A DNA stretch of 64,000 nucleotides from CAVVJA01 sp963801715 (lineage in GTDB: Bacteria > Actinomycetota > Actinomycetes > Mycobacteriales > Jatrophihabitantaceae). The stretch is from assembly GCA_963801715.1 (NCBI GenBank), contig CAWDGB010000022.1:124001-188000 (forward strand), in the 5' to 3' direction. A program made the translations under genes and the position numbers. How positions within the stretch are numbered: position 1 is the first letter of the stretch; each line of letters opens with the position of its first letter. Shown here piece after piece: positions 1 through 8,022 of this stretch. The notes beneath the pieces were generated by a model. It saw only the letters and a program-made list of their open reading frames with translations, made no database searches and had not been told where the DNA came from.

Positions 1-68
1 TTCTCCGCAGGGGTCGCCGGCGGGTTCCCGGGCGGCCGTGGGTCCGGGCCGTTGGACGACTCTGGCAT
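1..68 (-). CDS. N-terminus of an unidentified protein (runs off left edge)
   Basis: Only about 22 codons are inside the window. The ATG at 68 is preceded by a strong AGGAGG ribosome site at 76-81, so the start is well supported. The visible N-terminus is rich in Pro, Gly and Asn and gives no family. A perfect LexA-type palindrome sits just upstream of the ribosome site. In mycobacteria the gene after the siroheme synthase gene is the efflux protein efpA, but nothing visible here confirms that identity. Confidence 0.5.
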   Translation of the reverse strand, partial: MPESSNGPDPRPPGNPPATPAE

Positions 69-81
69 GATGCGGCCTCCT

Positions 82-109
82 CTATCTTCGAACGTATGTT
101 CGAAGATAG
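82..109. promoter_or_regulatory. Perfect palindromic operator matching the actinobacterial SOS box
   Basis: Two perfect 12-base arms (82-93 and 98-109) flank a 4-base spacer. The core at 88-103, TCGAACGTATGTTCGA, fits the actinobacterial LexA consensus CGAAC-RNRY-GTTYG exactly. It lies directly upstream of the ribosome site of the minus-strand gene starting at 68, a typical repressor position. The long extra symmetry could also suit a TetR-type repressor. Confidence 0.75.
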
Positions 110-168
110 CTCACCCCCAGGCCGGCCGCAAGGCACAATGCATCGCGAGGAATTGCGTGCCGCCGATG

Positions 169-1371
169 TCAGTCCGGGGCCGGCAGCACGTCGACCACGT
201 TGCCGATGATCACGACGGCCGGTGCACCGACCCCTGCCGTCCGCGCGGCCCCAGCCAGCTTGGCTAGCGGAGCGCGAACGATCCGCTGCCCGGGAAGGGT
301 CGCGCGATGGACGACGGCCGCCGGCGTTGCGGCGTCCCGTCCATAGGCCACGAGCTGGGCGCAGATCGACTCCAGCCGCTCCATACCCATCAAGACCACG
401 AGCGTTTGCGGCCCGGAGGCGAGGCCGGCCCAGTCGAGTCCGGTGTCCGGTGAGCGCCCTGGGTCGAGATGCCCGGAGACGACGGTGAAGTCAGCTGCCG
501 CGCCGCGGTGCGTAAGCGGGATGGTCGCTGCGGCGGGCGCCGCGAGCACCGAGCTGAGTCCGGGGACGACAGTCACCGGCACGTTCGCAGCCACGCACGC
601 GATCAGTTCCTCGCCCCCGCGGCCGAAAACGAACGGGTCACCGCCCTTCAACCGGACCACTCGCTTGCCGGCGCGCGCTCGATCGACGAGGACCGCATTG
701 ATCTCGTCTTGGGTGAGGTTGTGCCGATGCGCCGACTTGCCGCAGTCAATGAGCTCGACGTCGCTGGGCAGGGTGGACAGCAGCCCACGAGGTGCCAGCC
801 GATCGACGACGATCACGTCCGCGGCGGCAACGAGGCGACGACCCCGTACGGTGATCAGTTCGGGATCTCCGGGGCCGCCTCCGACCAAGGCGACCGATCC
901 GTGCGCCGCGGGTCGAGTGGGCCGGGCAGGCAGATCACCGACATCCAGAGCCAACGCAATTGCGTTCCGCAGCACAGTTGAGCGGCGTGGATCGTCTCCG
1001 CCGGTCACGGCCACCGTGAGCCCGGCCCGCTCGACGACTGCCGGCGTGCGGGCCGTTCCACCTGCCGCGTGATCCGCGCGTACGCAGAAGACGCGACGTT
1101 GCTCGGCGGACCGCGCGACCGCCTCATTGATCGCGGGGTCATCGGTGCAAGCGAAAACCAGCCAGGCGCCATCCACGTCACGATCAACGAATCCGCGCTC
1201 CGCTAGGGGAACACCCAGCGCACGCAATTCCGGTGATGCCTTCAGGGCGACGACCTCGACCGCCGCACCGGCTTCGGCCAGCCGAGCAGCGCGGCGCGTA
1301 GCCACTGCTCCGCCGCCAACCACCAGCACCCGGCGCGCGGTCACATCGAGCAACAGCGGGAAGCCAGACAT
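169..1371 (-). CDS. cysG: Bifunctional siroheme synthase: precorrin-2 dehydrogenase plus uroporphyrinogen-III C-methyltransferase
   Basis: This 400-residue protein would make the precorrin-2/siroheme needed by the sulfite reductase encoded at 4705. The N-terminal third carries the NAD-binding glycine motif VVGGGAVATRRA of the sirohydrochlorin-forming dehydrogenase. From about residue 155 an SAM-dependent methyltransferase begins, with VALVGGGPGDPELITVRG, GKSAHRHNLTQDEIN and RLKGGDPFVFGRGGEE, all SUMT signatures. It is the last gene of the cysC-cysD-cysN-cysG run, 38 bases after cysN. It is shorter than E. coli CysG (about 457), as in the mycobacterial form (M. tuberculosis Rv2847c). Confidence 0.93.
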   Translation of the reverse strand: MSGFPLLLDVTARRVLVVGGGAVATRRAARLAEAGAAVEVVALKASPELRALGVPLAERGFVDRDVDGAWLVFACTDDPAINEAVARSAEQRRVFCVRADHAAGGTARTPAVVERAGLTVAVTGGDDPRRSTVLRNAIALALDVGDLPARPTRPAAHGSVALVGGGPGDPELITVRGRRLVAAADVIVVDRLAPRGLLSTLPSDVELIDCGKSAHRHNLTQDEINAVLVDRARAGKRVVRLKGGDPFVFGRGGEELIACVAANVPVTVVPGLSSVLAAPAAATIPLTHRGAAADFTVVSGHLDPGRSPDTGLDWAGLASGPQTLVVLMGMERLESICAQLVAYGRDAATPAAVVHRATLPGQRIVRAPLAKLAGAARTAGVGAPAVVIIGNVVDVLPAPD

Positions 1372-1409
1372 CAGCGCATCTTCTCGAGCAATCGGGTGGG
1401 CACGGGGCT

Positions 1410-2666
1410 TTACCCAGCGGGTCCGGCCACCATGCCCGCGGCTACCGTTGCGCCAGTCGCCTCGTCGACCAGAAGGAAAGCGCCCGTCGATCGGTTCGTG
1501 GCGTAGGTGTCAACGGTGATTGGCTCGGCCGTGCGCAACTGGATGCTGCCGATGTCGTTCAACGTGAGCTCGGTCGCCTCAGCCTGGTTGAGGGTGGCCA
1601 CATCCAGACGGCTCCGCACCGCATCCACCACAGCTCGTACATCGCGAGTTGTGTGCCGCAACGCGAAGCGATCACCGGGGCGGAGCGGCCGGTCGGACAA
1701 CCAGCACACGGTGGCGACCAGCCCGCGCAGCGCCGCCGGGCGCGGCTCACGATCGACAGCCAGCAAGTCACCTCGTGCGACGTCGACGTCCTCGGTGAGG
1801 CGTACCACGACGGACCGACCCGCAGCTGCCGTATCCAGCGGTCCGTCGGGGGTATCAATGCCGGCTACCGTCGAATGCCGCCCCGAGGGCAGCACGACTA
1901 GCAGGTCACCGACGTGTAGCGCGCCGGCCTCGACCCGACCGGCGTAGCCGCGGTAGTCCGGATGTTCGGCCGTGCGCGGCCGGAGCACCATCTGAACGGG
2001 AAAACGCGCCGGTACCTCGCTGTTCTTGCCTGGCTCGAGCTCTTCCAGAAATTCCAGGAGGGCCGGTCCGGTGTACCAGTCCATCTGGGTCGATCGGTCC
2101 ACCACGTTGTCTCCCGACAGGGCCGCGATCGGGATCGGCGTGAACCGGTCCAGGCTCAATGAAAGCGCCACGCCGGCAAAGTCGGTGACGATTCGGTCGA
2201 ACACGTCTTCGGCGTAGCCGACCAGATCCATCTTGTTGACCGCGAGAACGACGCGGGACACGCGCAGCAGGGCGGCCACGGCGGCGTGTCGCTTCGTTTG
2301 CTCGACGACTCCGTTGCGGGCATCGACGAGGATGACCGCGACGTCGGCCGTTGATGCGCCCGTGACGGTGTTCCGGGTGTACTGCACGTGGCCGGGTGTG
2401 TCGGCGAGGATGAAGGTTCTCCGCGGCGTCGCGAAATACCGGTACGCAACGTCGATCGTGATGCCCTGCTCTCGCTCCGCGCGCAACCCGTCGACAAGCA
2501 GGGCAAGATCCGCGCTGTCGTAGCCACGGCGTTCACTTGCGATCTCCACCGCGGACAGCTGATCGCTGAGCACTGCCTTCGCGTCGTGTAGGAGCCGCCC
2601 GACCAAAGTGGACTTGCCGTCGTCGACCGAACCGGCGGTGACGACACGCAACAGTCGACCTGGCAT
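1410..2666 (-). CDS. cysN: Sulfate adenylyltransferase subunit 1 (GTPase)
   Basis: The 418-residue GTPase subunit of ATP sulfurylase drives formation of adenosine 5'-phosphosulfate from sulfate and ATP. Translation-factor GTPase motifs are visible: the P-loop GSVDDGKSTLVGRLL near residue 12, DTPGH near residue 90 and NKMD near residue 145, followed by an EF-Tu-like beta-barrel half. It ends after the barrel and carries no APS kinase domain, so this is a stand-alone CysN rather than the CysNC fusion of M. tuberculosis. CysC is encoded separately three genes upstream in the same operon. Confidence 0.95.
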   Translation of the reverse strand: MPGRLLRVVTAGSVDDGKSTLVGRLLHDAKAVLSDQLSAVEIASERRGYDSADLALLVDGLRAEREQGITIDVAYRYFATPRRTFILADTPGHVQYTRNTVTGASTADVAVILVDARNGVVEQTKRHAAVAALLRVSRVVLAVNKMDLVGYAEDVFDRIVTDFAGVALSLSLDRFTPIPIAALSGDNVVDRSTQMDWYTGPALLEFLEELEPGKNSEVPARFPVQMVLRPRTAEHPDYRGYAGRVEAGALHVGDLLVVLPSGRHSTVAGIDTPDGPLDTAAAGRSVVVRLTEDVDVARGDLLAVDREPRPAALRGLVATVCWLSDRPLRPGDRFALRHTTRDVRAVVDAVRSRLDVATLNQAEATELTLNDIGSIQLRTAEPITVDTYATNRSTGAFLLVDEATGATVAAGMVAGPAG

Positions 2667-2692
2667 CGGCTAGGCGGGGAGGGCGCGGTGCA

Positions 2693-3610
2693 TTAGAAAT
2701 ACCCCTGCCGTTTGCGGTCCTCCATGGCCGCTTCGCTAGTGCGGTCGTCGGCTCGCGTCGCGCCCCGCTCGGAGATCGTCGCGGAGGCGGTCTCGGCCAG
2801 CACATCGTGAACGTCCACAGCGGTCGAGCGGACCGCTCCCGTGCACGTCGCATCGCCCACCGTGCGATAGCGGACCCACTCGGTCGCCACGATCTCGCCG
2901 GCCGACGGCTCGGTCCATGGCGTGACAGCGAGCAGCATGTCGTCCCGCTGGAACACCGGGCGCTGGTGCGCGTAGTAGATGGACGGAACCTCGATGCCCT
3001 CGCGCTCGATGTAGGCCCAGATGTCGAGCTCGGTCCAGTTCGACAGCGGGAACACGCGTACGTGTTCGCCGGGGCGGTGCCGCCCGTTGTAGAGATCCCA
3101 AAGCTCGGGTCGCTGGTTGCGGGGATCCCATTGACCGAAGTCGTCGCGGACGGAGAACACCCGCTCCTTGGCGCGAGATTTCTCCTCATCTCGCCGAGCG
3201 CCGCCGAGAACGGCATCGAATCGGTGCGCTGCGATGGCGTCGAGCAAGGTGGTGGTCTGCAGCGGGTTTCGGGACTGCCCGGGCGTCTCGAGCACCCGCC
3301 CGGTATCGATCGAGTCCTGCACCCGCGCCACGACGAGCTTGACGCCAAGGCGGGAGACGTGGCGGTCGCGGTACGCGATGACCTCGTCGAAGTTGTGGCC
3401 GGTGTCCACGTGCATGACCGGGAACGGGAGGCGTCCCGGCCAGCAGGCCTTGGTGGCGAGGTGCAGCATCACGATGGAGTCCTTGCCGCCGGAGAACAGC
3501 AGCACCGGACGCTCGAACTGGCCGACCACTTCGCGCAGGATGTGGATCGACTCGTCCTCCAGGTCGGTGAGCCAGGATCGATCGACCTGGCGAGGCAAGA
3601 GGGCCGTCAC
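2693..3610 (-). CDS. cysD: Sulfate adenylyltransferase subunit 2
   Basis: The 305-residue catalytic subunit of ATP sulfurylase belongs to the PAPS-reductase-like ATP pyrophosphatase fold. The PP-loop LLFSGGKDSIVMLHLA is near residue 38, followed by the conserved R-D-E-E-K region and the LSNWTELDIW motif. The C-terminus RKRQGYF is typical of CysD. The start overlaps the cysC stop by 4 bases, indicating translational coupling. CysD works as a heterodimer with the CysN encoded 26 bases downstream. Confidence 0.95.
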   Translation of the reverse strand: MTALLPRQVDRSWLTDLEDESIHILREVVGQFERPVLLFSGGKDSIVMLHLATKACWPGRLPFPVMHVDTGHNFDEVIAYRDRHVSRLGVKLVVARVQDSIDTGRVLETPGQSRNPLQTTTLLDAIAAHRFDAVLGGARRDEEKSRAKERVFSVRDDFGQWDPRNQRPELWDLYNGRHRPGEHVRVFPLSNWTELDIWAYIEREGIEVPSIYYAHQRPVFQRDDMLLAVTPWTEPSAGEIVATEWVRYRTVGDATCTGAVRSTAVDVHDVLAETASATISERGATRADDRTSEAAMEDRKRQGYF

Positions 3611-4194
3611 AGCACATTCTCCTTGCGCAACAGGGCGATCAGACGGTCGACCGCATCGTCGACGGTGCTGTCGCTCGTATCGATGCGAAGTTCGGGATGG
3701 GTCGGTTCCTCGTAATCGCCATCGACACCGGTGAGGCCGCGCAGATCACCGGCCCGCTGCCGGGCGTAGAGGCCCTTCACGTCGCGCTCGGCGCACACCT
3801 CCACTGGCGTCGCCACGTGGACCTCGAGCAACCGGACGCCGGCCTGGTCGTGGGTGCGGCGCACCGCGTGGCGCGCGGCGTCGTAAGGGGACACGACCGC
3901 GGCGAGGACGAGCACGCCGTGGCTTGCGAGCCGCGCGGCGACCCAGCCGATCCGGGCGACGTGGACATCGCGCTCGGCTCGGGAATATCCGAGGTTGGGC
4001 GACAGCGCGGCGCGCATCTCGTCGCCGTCGAGTACCTCGACCGCGATCCCGTCAGCCCGCAGGCGGTCGGCGAGCGCCGCGGCGATTGTGGACTTTCCGG
4101 CACTGGGTAGCCCGGTGAGCCAAAGTGTGGCCCCGACGGGCGGGGCGCCCTCCCGGGTGGGCCCGGCGGGGTAAGCAGGAGCAGTCGCGGTCAT
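3607..4194 (-). CDS. cysC: Adenylylsulfate (APS) kinase
   Basis: This 195-residue kinase phosphorylates APS at the 3' position to give PAPS. The P-loop GLPSAGKSTIA is near residue 29, and the substrate-binding ARQRAGDLRGLTGVDGDYEEP-type region is near residue 150. Length matches stand-alone CysC. It is the first gene of the minus-strand operon cysC-cysD-cysN-cysG. About 125 bases of leader separate it from the small Cys-codon leader peptide at 4321-4398. Because the window also encodes an Fe-S APS reductase, PAPS from this enzyme may serve sulfotransferases rather than assimilation; that last point is inference. Confidence 0.94.
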   Translation of the reverse strand: MTATAPAYPAGPTREGAPPVGATLWLTGLPSAGKSTIAAALADRLRADGIAVEVLDGDEMRAALSPNLGYSRAERDVHVARIGWVAARLASHGVLVLAAVVSPYDAARHAVRRTHDQAGVRLLEVHVATPVEVCAERDVKGLYARQRAGDLRGLTGVDGDYEEPTHPELRIDTSDSTVDDAVDRLIALLRKENVL

Positions 4195-4277
4195 GGCTGT
4201 CCTCTGCGGCGTGGTCCCGCCCAGCGGACGGGATCATGGCGGACCGGTACACGTGGTGCGGGCCAGCCCATCGCAAA

Positions 4278-4295
4278 CCGGACCCAAAGGTCCGG
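4278..4295 (-). terminator. Hairpin in the cysC leader, candidate attenuator
   Basis: On the minus strand CCGGACC-TTTG-GGTCCGG forms a perfect 7-bp stem with a 4-base loop and is followed by TTTGCG. It lies about 25 bases after the stop of the leader peptide at 4321-4398 and about 83 bases before cysC. That position fits a terminator controlled by ribosome progress over the leader's Cys codon. The function is inferred. Confidence 0.45.
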
Positions 4296-4320
4296 GGCGA
4301 CTAATCGGGGAGCCGGCCGG

Positions 4321-4398
4321 TCAGCCAGCCAGACACGCCGCGCTGACGACGCGCTGCAGATCGACATGCAGCCGTGCGACCAGCCGGACGGTAGACAT
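4321..4398 (-). CDS. Cysteine-responsive leader peptide upstream of cysC (25 aa)
   Basis: An ATG-initiated 25-codon reading frame carries the core RLHVDLQRVVSAAC followed by a 3-residue tail and stop. It matches the R-x-HVDL-x-RV-x-SA-x-C pattern seen in the small 'putative leader peptides' that precede sulfur-assimilation genes in actinobacteria. The single Cys codon close to the stop suggests ribosome stalling when cysteinyl-tRNA is scarce. It sits upstream of cysC with a hairpin in between. It is mirrored by a related peptide on the plus strand at 4563. Confidence 0.72.
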   Translation of the reverse strand: MSTVRLVARLHVDLQRVVSAACLAG

Positions 4399-4562
4399 GC
4401 CACATATGCTCGCACAGCCCGGACGCCGAAACCAACAACAGGTGCGGCCGGGACTATGGCGCCGATCACGCCAGCGCGATTGCAACCCCGCGAAACGCTC
4501 GCGCGTTCTCCTGGGAACTGCGCTGATTCGGTGACACCGCCTCGATGTGCAACCCTAGAGAT
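4399..4562. promoter_or_regulatory. Divergent promoter region between the two cys leader peptides
   Basis: This 164-base stretch separates two divergently read leader peptides. It should hold both promoters of the sulfate-assimilation regulon. AT-rich patches lie close to each leader: CATATG just upstream of the minus-strand leader and TAGAGAT just upstream of the plus-strand leader. I see no clear operator palindrome. Longer reading frames crossing it show no family similarity and look accidental. Confidence 0.5.
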
Positions 4563-4652
4563 ATGGACCGCGTCCACCCTCTCCGGTTGACCGTGCGCCG
4601 GCACGTCGACCTGCGCCGGGTGACGTCGGCTTCCTGTCGCGTCGCGTCCTGA
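4563..4652 (+). CDS. Cysteine-responsive leader peptide upstream of sulfite reductase (29 aa)
   Basis: A 29-codon frame starts at ATG 4563 and contains RRHVDLRRVTSASC, then four residues and a TGA. The core is the same as in the opposed peptide at 4321-4398 and in actinobacterial leader peptides known before sulfite reductase genes. The Cys codon is TGT at 4635. A weak hairpin (4665-4679) and a ribosome site follow before the sulfite reductase start at 4705. Starting at the in-frame GTG 4593 would give a 19-residue peptide with the same core. Confidence 0.78.
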   Translation: MDRVHPLRLTVRRHVDLRRVTSASCRVAS

Positions 4653-4664
4653 CCCGTCACGTGC

Positions 4665-4679
4665 GGGTGTTGATCACCC
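4665..4679 (+). promoter_or_regulatory. Short hairpin between leader peptide and sulfite reductase gene
   Basis: GGGTG-TTGAT-CACCC can form a 5-bp stem with a 5-base loop, 12 bases after the leader stop and 25 bases before the next start codon. It could sequester or space the ribosome site, or be one arm of an attenuator. It is too weak alone to be a convincing terminator. Confidence 0.3.
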
Positions 4680-4704
4680 CCGGGAATCAGAGAGGACGCC
4701 GCGC

Positions 4705-6357
4705 ATGCCAGCGGGTAAAGGACAGGGGCAGTGGGCCCTCGGATACCGTGAGCCGCTCAATCCGAATGAGCGGGCCAAACGCGACGACGACGGGTTGAAC
4801 GTCCGGCGCCGGATCATCGACATCTACCAGCACACTGGATTTGCTGGCATCGACCCGGTTGATCTGCGCGGCCGAATGCGGTGGTACGGGCTGTACACCC
4901 AGCGCGCACCGGGTATACCCGGCGGTCGCACCGCGATCCTCGAGCCGCAGGACCTCGAGGACGAGTACTTCATGATGCGTATCCGAATCGACGGCGGCGC
5001 GCTGCGTGCCGACCAGCTGGCGGTGATCGGTGAGGTCGCGACCACCTATGGCCGTGACCTGGCCGACATCACCGACCGGCAGAACGTCCAGTTGCACTGG
5101 ATCCGGATCGAGGATGTGCCGACCATCTGGACGAAGCTCGAAGCGGTTGGACTGTCGACCACCGAGGCCTGTGGCGACACTCCGCGGGTGATGCTCGGCT
5201 GCCCATTGGAAGGCGTCGCCGAAGACTCGGTTCTCGACGCGGGTCCGGCGCTGCTCTCGGTCATCGACACCTACCTTGGCGATCCAGCCTTTTCCAACCT
5301 GCCCCGCAAGTTCAAGACCTCCATCTCCGGCTGCGCTCGGCACTGTACGAACCACGAGATCAATGACGTCGCATTCGTCGGCGTTCTCGGGCCGGGTGGC
5401 ACGCCTGGATTTGACCTCTGGGTCGGCGGCGGTCTGTCGACCAACCCGATGTTCGCTCAGCGGATCGGTGTCTTCGTCGAACCGGACGAGGTCGCCGAGG
5501 TTTGGGCGGGTGTCACAGGGGTGTTCCGCGACTACGGTTACCGCCGTTCTCGCAACCACGCTCGATTGAAGTTTCTGGTTGCTGACTGGGGCGTGGCGCG
5601 ATTCCGCGAGGTGTTGGAGAAGGAATATCTGGGCCGCGCGCTGCCGGACGGCCCGGAGCCGGACATATCCGTGGCGCACCGCGACCACGTGGGAATCGAG
5701 GCCCAGCGGGACGGCCTGAGCAGCGTCGGCGCCACGACGAAGGCGGGCCGCACGTCGGGTGGCGCGCTGTCCGAAGTGGCCAATTTGGCGCGCTCGATCG
5801 GTACGCGCGGCGGACGAGTGCGTCTCACCGCTCAGCAAGGATTGGTCGTTCTCGACGTTCCGCCGGACCGCGTCGAGGAAACGGTTGATCGCCTGTCCGA
5901 AGTAGGCCTCACCGTTCGACCCTCGGCGTTTCATCGCGGCACGATCGCGTGCACAGGCATCGAGTTCTGCAAGCTTGCGATCGTGGAAACCAAGGTTCGA
6001 GCCGAGGTGATCCGCACCGAACTCGAACGGAGACTCCCCGACTTCGACACGCCGATCACCATCAACGTCAACGGCTGCCCGAATGCCTGCGCTCGATTCC
6101 AGGTGGCAGATATCGGGTTCAAAGGCATCGTCACTCGCGGGGCGGACGGCGCCGACCAGGAGGCGTTCCAGGTTCATCTCGGTGGTCAGCTGGGCAGCCA
6201 AGCAGCCTTCGGACGGAAGTTCCGCGGCCTGAAGGTGACCGCTGAAGAGGTGCCCGAGTATGCCGAACGCGTCTTGCGGGGCTACCTCGATCGCCGAAGC
6301 GATGGTGAGACGTTCGCGGCCTATGTCAGCCGGGCGGAAGAGGCGTGGCTGCTGTGA
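4705..6357 (+). CDS. sir: Ferredoxin-dependent assimilatory sulfite reductase (NirA/SirA family)
   Basis: This 550-residue siroheme/[4Fe-4S] enzyme reduces sulfite to sulfide. The cluster and siroheme ligands are CTGIEFC (C-x5-C) and NGCPNAC (C-x3-C) in the C-terminal half; TSISGCARHCTNHEIND is the conserved mid-protein motif. Nitrite reductases of the same family look similar. Sulfite is preferred because the gene sits beside cysH, cysDNC and siroheme synthase and is preceded by a Cys leader peptide. The ATG start has an AGAGAGGA ribosome site. M. tuberculosis Rv2391 is the closest known type. Confidence 0.92.
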   Translation: MPAGKGQGQWALGYREPLNPNERAKRDDDGLNVRRRIIDIYQHTGFAGIDPVDLRGRMRWYGLYTQRAPGIPGGRTAILEPQDLEDEYFMMRIRIDGGALRADQLAVIGEVATTYGRDLADITDRQNVQLHWIRIEDVPTIWTKLEAVGLSTTEACGDTPRVMLGCPLEGVAEDSVLDAGPALLSVIDTYLGDPAFSNLPRKFKTSISGCARHCTNHEINDVAFVGVLGPGGTPGFDLWVGGGLSTNPMFAQRIGVFVEPDEVAEVWAGVTGVFRDYGYRRSRNHARLKFLVADWGVARFREVLEKEYLGRALPDGPEPDISVAHRDHVGIEAQRDGLSSVGATTKAGRTSGGALSEVANLARSIGTRGGRVRLTAQQGLVVLDVPPDRVEETVDRLSEVGLTVRPSAFHRGTIACTGIEFCKLAIVETKVRAEVIRTELERRLPDFDTPITINVNGCPNACARFQVADIGFKGIVTRGADGADQEAFQVHLGGQLGSQAAFGRKFRGLKVTAEEVPEYAERVLRGYLDRRSDGETFAAYVSRAEEAWLL

Positions 6358-6364
6358 GGGCAGA

Positions 6365-6541
6365 ATGACCGAGCGAGCGGCGCCGTTTTATTGCCCTTAC
6401 TGCGGCGACGAAGACTTGCGTCCGTTCGGCGACCGGCACGGCGAGTGGCGGTGCGGGGCGTGTCGTCGGGTGTTTCGGCTGAGCTACGTCGGCGTGGCGG
6501 CGGATTGGACGTCCGGGCCCGAGGAGGCATCGCAGCAGTGA
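6365..6541 (+). CDS. Small zinc-ribbon protein between sulfite reductase and APS reductase
   Basis: The 58-residue protein contains two CxxC knuckles (CPYCG near residue 10 and CGACRR near residue 31), a rubredoxin/zinc-ribbon arrangement. Similar small proteins, sometimes labelled 'insertion element protein', sit between sir and cysH in Streptomyces. The start at ATG 6365 lies 7 bases after the sulfite reductase stop, and its stop overlaps the GTG of cysH. The role is unknown; conserved placement suggests a partner of the reductases. Confidence 0.75.
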   Translation: MTERAAPFYCPYCGDEDLRPFGDRHGEWRCGACRRVFRLSYVGVAADWTSGPEEASQQ

Positions 6542-7233
6542 CCGTGGACATGCGCGAGTTGCCGGTGATCGCCCGGCAAGCCGGTGCCGACCTGGAGGGG
6601 TCGTCGGCGCTCGACGTGTTGCGCTGGGCCGAGGCGACCTTCGGCTCGGCGTGGTGCGTCGCATCGTCGATGGCGGATGCCGTGCTTCCCCACCTCGCCT
6701 CGCGGGTTCGACCAGGCGTCGACGTGATCTTCCTCGATACCGGCTATCACTTCCCCGAGACGATTGGTACCCGCGACGCCGTCGCGGCCACGATGCCGGT
6801 CACCGTGCACAGCATCCCGCCGCAGCAAACGGTGACCGAGCAAGATGCCGAGTTCGGGCCCGAGCTGTTCGCGCGCGATCCGGATCGATGCTGCGCAATG
6901 CGCAAGGTCGCCCCGCTTGCCGCCGCCCTCGATCCATATCAAGCCTGGGCCACTGGATTGCGCCGGGATGAGGCGCGCACCCGCGCCGACGCGCGCGTGG
7001 TCGAGTGGGATGCGGCGCGGTCAATGGTCAAGCTGAACCCCATCGCCGCGTGGACCCAGGACGATGTCGACACATACGTCGCGGAGCATCGGATACTCGT
7101 GAATCCCTTGCTGTTCGACGGATACGGCTCGGTGGGCTGCGCGCCGTGCACACGACGCATTACCGCTGGGGAGGACGCCCGGGCCGGGCGCTGGGCCGGC
7201 ACGTCGAAGATCGAGTGTGGGCTACACGGCTGA
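6538..7233 (+). CDS. cysH: APS reductase (thioredoxin-dependent, [4Fe-4S])
   Basis: This 231-residue enzyme reduces adenylylsulfate to sulfite and AMP. The iron-sulfur ligands that distinguish APS from PAPS reductases are present: CC in DRCCAMRK and CAPC in VGCAPCTRR. The catalytic ECGLH motif is at the C-terminus. The GTG at 6538 is chosen because it overlaps the previous stop (GTGA) and has GAGGAGG 10 bases upstream; an extension to 6391 would read through the zinc-ribbon gene. It completes the plus-strand sulfur operon. Confidence 0.94.
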   Translation: MTVDMRELPVIARQAGADLEGSSALDVLRWAEATFGSAWCVASSMADAVLPHLASRVRPGVDVIFLDTGYHFPETIGTRDAVAATMPVTVHSIPPQQTVTEQDAEFGPELFARDPDRCCAMRKVAPLAAALDPYQAWATGLRRDEARTRADARVVEWDAARSMVKLNPIAAWTQDDVDTYVAEHRILVNPLLFDGYGSVGCAPCTRRITAGEDARAGRWAGTSKIECGLHG

Positions 7234-7293
7234 CGTACCGGCCGCTCGCGCCGGGCCGGATCGTCTGCTGGTATCGCCATCGACGCACCTATC

Positions 7294-7299
7294 TAGGCT
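7294..7299 (+). promoter_or_regulatory. -10 box for the carotenoid operon (TAGGCT)
   Basis: TAGGCT fits TANNNT and ends 6 bases before the ATG at 7306, placing transcription start on the start codon (leaderless). Confidence 0.5.
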
Positions 7300-7305
7300 G
7301 TCGTC

Positions 7306-8022
7306 ATGCCTGAGTTCGGCCGGGTCGACGTGGTAACCACCCACGTTTGGCGCGTGCCGACCCGACGCGTCCCGCGTGCGCTGGTCGCGGTGGCCGCCGA
7401 CCGTCGCCGAATCCGACGGACACCTGGCGTCGCGTTCGCCAAGCTGCTCGGCGCGAGCCGGTCGGGCCGCTTCGGCGTTCGCGACGCGGACGCGACTCGA
7501 TGGATGTTGATCACCAGTTGGGTTGATGCCGACGCCGCGCATCGCTTCGATCACTCCTCGGTATTGTCGGCGTGGACTCGGGGGGCGGAGGAGACCTGGA
7601 AGGCGACACTTCGGCCGTTGGCGGCGTGCGGGCACTGGTCGCGCCAGGTGGCATTCGGCAGACCAGCCGGCTGTCCCTGGGCGGGCCCGGTCGCCGCGAT
7701 CACGCGTGGCCGGATCCGGCTTTCCCACCTGCCAGCGTTCTGGCGGTCGGTTCCAGCAGTCAATGCCGATCTCGTCGAGCGAGACGGCCTGTGTATCGCA
7801 TTTGGCATCGGGGAGGCGCCGATCGGTGTGCAGGGAACGTTCAGCTTGTGGCGGGACAGTGCCGCGTTGACCCGCTTCGCGTACCAGGGCGCACCGCATC
7901 GGACAGTCATCGGCGAGGCCGCACAGCGGGACTGGTTCGCGGAAGCGCTGTTCGCGCGGTTCGCGGTACTGCAGACGGCGGGGACGATCGATGGTGGCGA
8001 CCCCATGGCCGGTCTCCCATGA
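7306..8022 (+). CDS. CrtA-like (spheroidene monooxygenase family) carotenoid oxygenase
   Basis: The 238-residue protein resembles spheroidene monooxygenase CrtA, which adds a keto group at C-2 of acyclic carotenoid ends. Supporting features are size, the AFAKLLGASRSGRFG and WMLITSWVDADAA-type segments, and placement at the head of a carotenoid operon. It has no signal peptide or membrane segment. The ATG overlaps a leaderless promoter, and the stop overlaps the next start (ATGA). Related actinobacterial proteins are often annotated as monooxygenases of unknown substrate, so the family is more certain than the reaction. Confidence 0.75.
   Translation: MPEFGRVDVVTTHVWRVPTRRVPRALVAVAADRRRIRRTPGVAFAKLLGASRSGRFGVRDADATRWMLITSWVDADAAHRFDHSSVLSAWTRGAEETWKATLRPLAACGHWSRQVAFGRPAGCPWAGPVAAITRGRIRLSHLPAFWRSVPAVNADLVERDGLCIAFGIGEAPIGVQGTFSLWRDSAALTRFAYQGAPHRTVIGEAAQRDWFAEALFARFAVLQTAGTIDGGDPMAGLP

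Noticed and set aside
1..68. Naming the left-edge gene efpA from mycobacterial synteny
   Set aside because: Only about 22 uninformative residues are visible; synteny alone does not support a function.
4687..6201. 504-residue open frame antisense to the sulfite reductase gene
   Set aside because: It is a shadow of a high-GC gene: no motifs, no ribosome site, and the plus strand is an unmistakable sulfite reductase.
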